This document shows, piece after piece, positions 45,909 through 51,392 of a DNA stretch of 51,392 nt. Location of the stretch: the NCBI GenBank assembly GCA_024709365.1, contig JANJWV010000168.1:1-51392 (forward strand). Direction: 5' to 3'. This stretch comes from Desulfomicrobium sp. Lineage in GTDB: Bacteria > Desulfobacterota > Desulfovibrionia > Desulfovibrionales > Desulfomicrobiaceae. The notes under the pieces were generated by a model. That model was given only the letters and a program-made list of their open reading frames with translations. It searched no databases and was not told where the DNA came from. The stretch's first letter is position 1. Every line of letters starts with the position of its first letter. The translations under genes were made by a program, and so were the position numbers.

Positions 45909-45938
45909 GGAATATTCCAGACGTTTTTGTAGCAACGT
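45909..45938. promoter_or_regulatory. candidate operator upstream of hcp (GGAATATTCC palindrome and ACGTT-N8-AACGT inverted repeat)
   Basis: Perfect 10-bp palindrome 45909-45918; ACGTT 45921-45925 and AACGT 45934-45938, within the 112-bp gap between HPP and hcp. Confidence 0.4.
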
Positions 45939-45951
45939 TCCCGCTCTGAAA

Positions 45952-46488
45952 CTAGAACCAGAACTCGGGATAGCGCCGGTTTTTGGGGATGTTATTGACC
46001 AGCACGGCCACGGCCAGGAGCACCATGGCCCCGAAACCCACGGGCAGGAGGGCGTACATGTAGCCGAGACTGTGCACCGAGTCGCCGCCGATGACGGCGA
46101 TGAGCGCCGTGGCCCCTCCGGGGGGGTGCAGGGTCTTGGTCACGTGCATGGCCGCGATGGCCGTGGAGACCGCCACGGCGGCGGACAGCCAGACGGTGTC
46201 CCCGAAGAGCTGGTAGGCGCATACGCCGATCACGGCGGAAATGACATGCCCCCCGAGCACATTTCTCGGCTGGGCCAGAGGGCTGCGCACGGCGCCGTAG
46301 ACGAGGACAGCCGTGGCGCCGAAGGAGCCGATCAGCAGGCCCTGCCCCAGCCTGTCGACAAAGACCGCGCCGACGAGCCCCACCAGGGCGATGCCCAAAA
46401 ACGCCCCTAGCCAGGACCAGACCACCTCTGCATTGCCGACCCGTGGCGGGCTCTGGGTCGTGCCGCGCATTTTCTTGAAGTATTCCAC
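45952..46488 (-). CDS. HPP family membrane protein
   Basis: TKTLHPPGGATALIAVIGG signature; four TM segments. Confidence 0.92.
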   Translation of the reverse strand: MEYFKKMRGTTQSPPRVGNAEVVWSWLGAFLGIALVGLVGAVFVDRLGQGLLIGSFGATAVLVYGAVRSPLAQPRNVLGGHVISAVIGVCAYQLFGDTVWLSAAVAVSTAIAAMHVTKTLHPPGGATALIAVIGGDSVHSLGYMYALLPVGFGAMVLLAVAVLVNNIPKNRRYPEFWF

Positions 46489-46491
46489 GGC

Positions 46492-47082
46492 TTACCTCCC
46501 GCACATGGAGCCGACGAGGTCGGTCCGGGTCACGATGCCCACGGGGCGGCCCTGGGCGTCGCAGATGGGCAGGCGGTTGATGGAATGCCTGGTGAACAAT
46601 TCCGAAATCTCGGCCACCGGCGTCTCGCCGGAGGCGACGACGGCCGGCGCGCTCATGATGTCCTCCACCCGCAGCTTGCGCAGGTCGGCGACCATGCAGC
46701 CCGGCGTGTTCAGGCAGGTGGAGACCACGGTCATGAAGGAGGCCGTGCCGGGCAGCCCCATCCGGCGCAGGAAATCCTTTTCCGAGACCACGCCGCAGAC
46801 CCGCCCCTCGCCGTCGATGACAGGCGCGCCGCTGACGCCCAGTCCGGCCATGCGCCCGGCTGCTTCCGAGGCGGTCATGCCCTTCTCCAGGCAGTGCACG
46901 GGCGAGGACATGATCTCGTCCGCCCTGCCCCGGGCCCTGACGCGCTTCAGGGCCAGATCGTACGCCAGTTCGTATATCTCCCGGAAGGTCCCGGGCGTGA
47001 TGTCCACGTAGCCCTGCATGGAACGCATGGCGTCCAGGACATCCTCCTCGGTCAGGTCCATAAGTCCGCATTGATCGGTCAT
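46492..47082 (-). CDS. CBS-domain pair protein
   Basis: DEIMSSPVHCLEKGMTASEAAGRM...VEDIMSAPAVVASGETPVAEISELFTRHSINRLPICDAQGRPVGIVTRTDLVG. Confidence 0.9.
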   Translation of the reverse strand: MTDQCGLMDLTEEDVLDAMRSMQGYVDITPGTFREIYELAYDLALKRVRARGRADEIMSSPVHCLEKGMTASEAAGRMAGLGVSGAPVIDGEGRVCGVVSEKDFLRRMGLPGTASFMTVVSTCLNTPGCMVADLRKLRVEDIMSAPAVVASGETPVAEISELFTRHSINRLPICDAQGRPVGIVTRTDLVGSMCGR

Positions 47083-47305
47083 GGCGTCTCCAGTGTGTTG
47101 CATGAATATCCCCTGTCCACTCACGGCCCGCGCCCCTTGAGTGTACCGACCTCTGTAGCCCGCCGTCCCCTCATGTCAAGAAACATGGACGCGCTCGTTG
47201 CGGACTCCGTCTTCCAAAGCTGGAAAACTCCGGGCGAATCCAATAGGAAATTGCGGGACGGGGCAAAAAAAGCAAAGGCGCCATGACGTGGCGCAAAGGG
47301 AAAGC

Positions 47306-48112
47306 ATGGACGGGGAAAGCGTCATCAGACTCGGGGCCTTCGTGTTGACCGGCGCGCTTCTGGGAGCCCTGGAGGCGATCTGGCCGCGGCGGAGGCCCGA
47401 ACCGGACCGGACGGGCCGCTGGGTGGGCAACCTGGGCGTGGTGGCCGTGTCGTCGGTCCTTGTCCGGCTTCTCTTCCCCGTGGCGCCCATGGCCCTGGCG
47501 GCGACGATGCGTGAGGCGGGCCTGGGCCTCTTCCCCGCCCTCGGCCTGATCCCGGCCGCGGAAATCGCCGTGACCATACTCATCCTGGACCTGGCCATGT
47601 ACGCCCAGCACCGGGCCTTCCACGCCTGGCGGCCCCTGTGGCGGGTGCACCGCATGCACCACGCCGACACCTTCTTCGATTTCTCGACGGGGGTGCGTTT
47701 CCACCCCGTGGAAATCATCGCCTCCATGGCCTTCAAGCTCGCCCTGGCGGCCCTGCTGGCCCCGCCGCCCGCGGCCGTATTGGCCTTCGAGGTAATCCTG
47801 AACGGCGCGGCCATGTTCAACCACGCCAACCTCTTCCTGCCCCTGCCCGCGGACACGGTCGTGCGTCGTTTCCTGGTCACCCCGGACATGCACCGCATCC
47901 ACCACTCCACCGACGGCCGGGAGATGAACCGCAACTTCGGCTTCTGCTTCCCCTGGTGGGACCGCCTCTTCGCCACCTACCAGGACCAGCCCGCCGGGGG
48001 CCACGAAGCCATGCACCTGGGCCTGAACATCTTCAGGGAGCCGAAATACCGGTCCCTGCGCCGGATGCTGGCCATGCCGTTCACGAAGTACATGCCGGAA
48101 TCCGGACGCTAG
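47306..48112 (+). CDS. sterol desaturase / fatty-acid hydroxylase superfamily protein
   Basis: QHRAFH, WRVHRMHHAD, MHRIHHSTD histidine boxes. Confidence 0.9.
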   Translation: MDGESVIRLGAFVLTGALLGALEAIWPRRRPEPDRTGRWVGNLGVVAVSSVLVRLLFPVAPMALAATMREAGLGLFPALGLIPAAEIAVTILILDLAMYAQHRAFHAWRPLWRVHRMHHADTFFDFSTGVRFHPVEIIASMAFKLALAALLAPPPAAVLAFEVILNGAAMFNHANLFLPLPADTVVRRFLVTPDMHRIHHSTDGREMNRNFGFCFPWWDRLFATYQDQPAGGHEAMHLGLNIFREPKYRSLRRMLAMPFTKYMPESGR

Positions 48113-49539
48113 CCCATGACCTCCGACTGCCCGAGCCAGAAGCAGGCCAGAGCGGCGGGGATCTTCAGGGCCGTGACGCCGCTCTCCCCCAAGGGCAGCA
48201 ATCCGAAATCCGCTGCGTCCCTGGTGATTGCGTAACACCTGGCCACGCCGCGCTCCTCGCAGAATCTGGCCAACCCCCGCAGCTCCGCAGCGCCTACCCG
48301 CGCGCCCCTGTACTTGACCTCGAAAGGCACCAGGCGCCCGCCGATGTCGGCCACGATGTCGACCTCCAGATCCTTCTTTCCGCGCCAGTAGGAGAAGGAG
48401 ATGCTTTGCTGGTAGTACCTGCTGAAGACGTGCTTGAAAAAAGCGCACTCCACCACCTGCCCGAGCAGGGCCGCATCCTCGAGCAGTTCCCGGCCGCGCA
48501 GCATGACGGCCGGCGCAATGGCCGGATCGGCCAGATATATCTTGGATTTTCCGCGCAGCACCTCCTTGCCGTACCCGAAGGGCCGCAGCCGGTAGATGAG
48601 ATGCGTCGCCTCCAGCAGGTCGATGAAGCCGCCGGCCGTGGGCTTCTTCACTTCCAGGGCGCCGCACAGGGTCTGCATGTCAAGGAGGCCCCCGTCGTGC
48701 AGGCAGAGGTACAGAAATGTCTGCTCCAGTTCGATGACGCGCCGGACTCCGTACTGCGCAGTCATGTCGCGCTTGAGCACCTTGTCGACGATGTCTTCGC
48801 GCAGGAGTTTCTGGGCCAGGGCGATATCGGCGATGAGGGCGCTTTGCGGGAACCCGCCGCGCAGCAGATAGTCGTGAAAGTGCCCGACAAGCGGACGGGC
48901 CGCCTCCGCAACGTGCATGAACCAGGACTGAGGGCGCTGGAAAAGGACGGTCAGGGTCGGCAATTCCGGGATGAAATCGACGGGCTCCCGGCGGATTTTC
49001 AGGTATTCGTAGAACGAGAGCGTGGCCAGGCGCACGGTCTGCCAGCGTCCCACCCCCGATTCCACGGAGTCGGACGCCAGGGGCGTGGCCGAACCTGTCA
49101 CGGCGATCCTCAGATTCTTGCGGAAATCGACCTGATGCTTGAGCCAGACCTGCCAGTCCTTGGCCGCCTGGATCTCGTCCAGGAACAGATACTCCACCCC
49201 GCCGTGACGGGGCGCCAGGTCCTGCCAGAGATCAAGCAGCGCATCGAGTCCGACGAGCTTGAACAACGGATGGTCCAGGGTCACGTAGAGAATGCTTTCG
49301 GGCTGCACGCCCTGCGCCAGCAGCTCTTCGATGGCCTGCAGCAGGAGCGTGGTCTTTCCGGTCTGGCGGGCGCCGGAAACCAGCAGGGCCCGGCCGCCGG
49401 GCGGCGAGTCCAACCAGGACCGGATATCCCTGAACACGGCCCGCCGCCAGGAAGGGAGCCCCTGAACCCGGCCCCCGGACCACCACGGATTGTACCTGCG
49501 CAGCACGGCGATGAGGTCGGATGAAGACGCTATCATCAA
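48109..49539 (-). CDS. AAA-family ATPase with DUF4143 C-terminal domain
   Basis: ALLVSGARQTGKTTLLLQ (Walker A), EYLFLDEIQAAKDWQVWLK (Walker B), VPFEVKYRGARVG. Confidence 0.92.
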   Translation of the reverse strand: MMIASSSDLIAVLRRYNPWWSGGRVQGLPSWRRAVFRDIRSWLDSPPGGRALLVSGARQTGKTTLLLQAIEELLAQGVQPESILYVTLDHPLFKLVGLDALLDLWQDLAPRHGGVEYLFLDEIQAAKDWQVWLKHQVDFRKNLRIAVTGSATPLASDSVESGVGRWQTVRLATLSFYEYLKIRREPVDFIPELPTLTVLFQRPQSWFMHVAEAARPLVGHFHDYLLRGGFPQSALIADIALAQKLLREDIVDKVLKRDMTAQYGVRRVIELEQTFLYLCLHDGGLLDMQTLCGALEVKKPTAGGFIDLLEATHLIYRLRPFGYGKEVLRGKSKIYLADPAIAPAVMLRGRELLEDAALLGQVVECAFFKHVFSRYYQQSISFSYWRGKKDLEVDIVADIGGRLVPFEVKYRGARVGAAELRGLARFCEERGVARCYAITRDAADFGLLPLGESGVTALKIPAALACFWLGQSEVMG

Positions 49540-49706
49540 AAATCTCCCAAAATAATCAATTTAAGTAAAATATACTTTGCTTATTTTTTATCTGCAAGCA
49601 TATTTTATCTCTAGTGAAGACCTTTGTCTCGTCATGAGGTCCATGACCAGCGAGGCACCAAGCCGCCAAGGCCGAACTTGAGAGTGCTACGTGCGCGGAT
49701 TGGGAA

Positions 49707-49752
49707 ACGAGGAAGCGCAAAACCGGCATCTGCAGGCTTTGCGCTTCCTCGT
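49707..49752. terminator. strong hairpin, 18-bp stem with one mismatch
   Basis: ACGAGGAAGCGCAAAACC (49707-49724) vs GGCTTTGCGCTTCCTCGT (49735-49752); downstream of the TSUP gene. Confidence 0.65.
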
Positions 49753-49819
49753 CATTGTTCCGTCATCATGCGGAAGGCTTCAACACCCTTGGGGCGTGCC
49801 GGAAAATCTTCCGCGACGG

Positions 49820-50590
49820 CTAGATCACTCCGGCGACCAGCCCCCCGCCCAGGAGCAGGAGCATCACGCCGACCAGCACGCGAACGGTCTGAATGGTGAT
49901 CTTCTTCAGCACCTTGCGGCTGTAATGCACGCCGAGAAAGGCCGAGAGGCTGGCCGCGACCACGAGGCCGGCGTTTTCGGTGATCATGTGCGAGCCGGCC
50001 ATGCCGGCGTATACGCCCAGTCGCGTCACGTCGACGATGCAGGCCAGGACCACGCCCGTGGCGATGAAGGCCTCCTTGCCGAGGCCCGCGCCGAGCAGAA
50101 AGGCGCTGCGAAAGGCGCCCTGGTTGCCCGACAGGCCGCCGAAGAAGCCGCTGACCACGCCGCCGACAGGCAGCCAGGAGGCGGGGATGGCCTGCTTCTT
50201 CCCGCCCCGCAGTTCGAGGACGGCGAAGAAGACGATCAGGACGCCCACCAGCAGCTTGACCGGCGTGACGAAAAACTCGCCCCCGGCCACGGTGTAGGAA
50301 AAGAGCAGCTCAAGCCCCGACACCTTCACGAGCACCCAGGCCCCGGCAAAACTCGACACCAGGGCCGGCAGCCCGAAGCGCAGGGTCACGCCCCAATCGG
50401 CCTGCCGTCCGAAGAGGGTCAGCTTGAAGAGGTTGTTGGCGAAATGCACCACCGCAGTGACGGCCACGGCCGTCTCGATGGGAAAGAAGATGGCCATGAC
50501 CGGGGTCAGCACGGTGCCGAGGCCAAAGCCCGAAAAGAGAGTCAGCCCGGAAACGGCCAGGCTGGCCAGACAAATGACGATATATTCCAT
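49820..50590 (-). CDS. TauE/SafE (TSUP) family sulfur-compound permease
   Basis: MEYIVICLASLAVSGLTLFSGFGLGTVLTPVMAIFFPIETAVAVTAVVHFANNLFKL; GGVVSGFFGGLSGNQGAFRSAFLL. Confidence 0.9.
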   Translation of the reverse strand: MEYIVICLASLAVSGLTLFSGFGLGTVLTPVMAIFFPIETAVAVTAVVHFANNLFKLTLFGRQADWGVTLRFGLPALVSSFAGAWVLVKVSGLELLFSYTVAGGEFFVTPVKLLVGVLIVFFAVLELRGGKKQAIPASWLPVGGVVSGFFGGLSGNQGAFRSAFLLGAGLGKEAFIATGVVLACIVDVTRLGVYAGMAGSHMITENAGLVVAASLSAFLGVHYSRKVLKKITIQTVRVLVGVMLLLLGGGLVAGVI

Positions 50591-50782
50591 CGAATCTCCT
50601 TGCGATGAACGTCGCAATGCTCGCATACCCCGCCCAGCTTCACGCCTCGCCGCCCCCACAAAGTGAACGTAGGCATGCGGAAAGCCACACTCCAGCATCC
50701 GGGACCGTTACAGCTTGACGACGATTCCGGGCACCGCATATCCATCGAAAAAATCGATACATGAAAGCCAAACGGAGTGAAA

Positions 50783-51103
50783 ATGCAAATACTGCTCATC
50801 CTTTCGAGCGCCGACCCCGAAATCAAGTGGAACGCCGTCAGGTTCGGCAACTTTCTGCTGACCGAAGGTGAAGACGTGGCCCTGTTTCTGAACGGCCCGG
50901 CCGTGGATCTTTACGCCGGCGAAAGCGAAATCTTCCCCATCGCCGAACAGGCCAAGCTCTTCGCCCTGAGCGAGGGCGTGCTCGTGGCCTGAGGCAAGTG
51001 CATGGGCATCCACGGCGTGGATGCGAGCGAACACGTGACGATGTCGAACATGAAGTTTCTTTACGAACAGGTGCAGAAGGCCGACAGGATACTCAACTTC
51101 TAG
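50783..51103 (+). CDS. DsrE-like candidate selenoprotein; UGA at 50990-50992 read as selenocysteine (residue 70)
   Basis: ...QAKLFALSEGVLVA-U-GKCMGIHGVDASEHVTMSNMKFLYEQVQKADRILNF*: frame stays protein-like after the in-frame TGA, giving UGKC; stem-loop 51006-51024 follows. Confidence 0.72.
51006..51024 (+). promoter_or_regulatory. candidate bacterial SECIS stem-loop
   Basis: GCATCCA-CGGCG-TGGATGC, perfect 7-bp stem with a G in the first two loop bases; loop starts about 20 nt after the UGA. Confidence 0.65.
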
Positions 51104-51108
51104 CCAGT

Positions 51109-51158
51109 GCAGCCGGGGCCTTGAGGCTGACGAGACAGCCTCCGGTGGCCCTGGCTGC
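51109..51158. terminator. compound hairpin downstream of the DsrE-like gene
   Basis: GCAGCCGGGGCC...GGCCCTGGCTGC (12 bp, one G-U) enclosing GAGGCTG-ACGAGA-CAGCCTC. Confidence 0.7.
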
Positions 51159-51170
51159 AAGCCCCTTCTT

Positions 51171-51392
51171 TCAGCCCCGCGCGGCCGCGATGGCCGCGGC
51201 GATGTCGTCGGCCAGCCTCTCGACGTTTCGCTGCTGGGCCGCGACCCAGGTGGCGTGATCGGCGTCCGGCAGGGGCTGCGCCGCATCCGTGCGCCGAACC
51301 AGTGGCCCGCCCTGCCCTTCCGCGTCCAGCAGGGTCCAGCGGACGGAGAGCGTCGCCTCGCGGCCGAGGCTGCCGCCCATGGCCACCACGTC
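51171..51392 (-). CDS. partial protein, C-terminus resembling PqiC/YmbA ABC-type auxiliary lipoproteins
   Basis: Runs off the right edge: ATLSVRWTLLDAEGQGGPLVRR...HATWVAAQQRNVERLADDIAAAIAA. Confidence 0.5.
   Translation of the reverse strand, partial: DVVAMGGSLGREATLSVRWTLLDAEGQGGPLVRRTDAAQPLPDADHATWVAAQQRNVERLADDIAAAIAAARG

Noticed and set aside
50777-50992. 71-aa complete ORF for the DsrE-like protein
   Set aside because: The reading frame stays protein-like past the UGA with UxxC and a hairpin; treated as truncation of a longer product.

Overview
GC-rich chromosomal window whose gene content (hybrid-cluster protein, DUF4079, sigma-54 regulators, KtrAB, a cc-type haem-copper oxidase) resembles Desulfovibrionales-type Deltaproteobacteria; the taxon is inferred, no search was run. 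About 40 protein genes are supported: dihydroorotase, Dus, an amino-acid cluster (OCD / D-threonine-aldolase-like / LysR / amidase / LysE), a complete aa3-type cytochrome oxidase operon with SCO and small c-type cytochromes, MurA, HtpG, two YeeE/YedE genes, a hybrid histidine kinase next to a GGDEF-hemerythrin protein, a TerC-family gene, an AlgB/KinB-like two-component system with a Cys-rich protein and KtrBA, Hcp-HPP-CBS, and TauE/SafE. Two near-identical tRNA-His genes are present. Items most worth following up: (1) a DsrE-like gene at the right end with an in-frame UGA (UGKC motif) followed at SECIS distance by a stem-loop, i.e. a candidate selenoprotein that the ORF track truncates; (2) a yybP-ykoY (Mn) riboswitch before terC whose expression platform seems to couple terminator/antiterminator choice to Shine-Dalgarno sequestration; (3) a dispersed intergenic repeat family with strict 9-bp period (GTCCATNNN), often in two inverted arms, at five loci; (4) a roughly 175-bp nested palindrome with perfect 29-bp arms; (5) single-base frameshifts in an amidase and a Bro-N/DinD-like gene.
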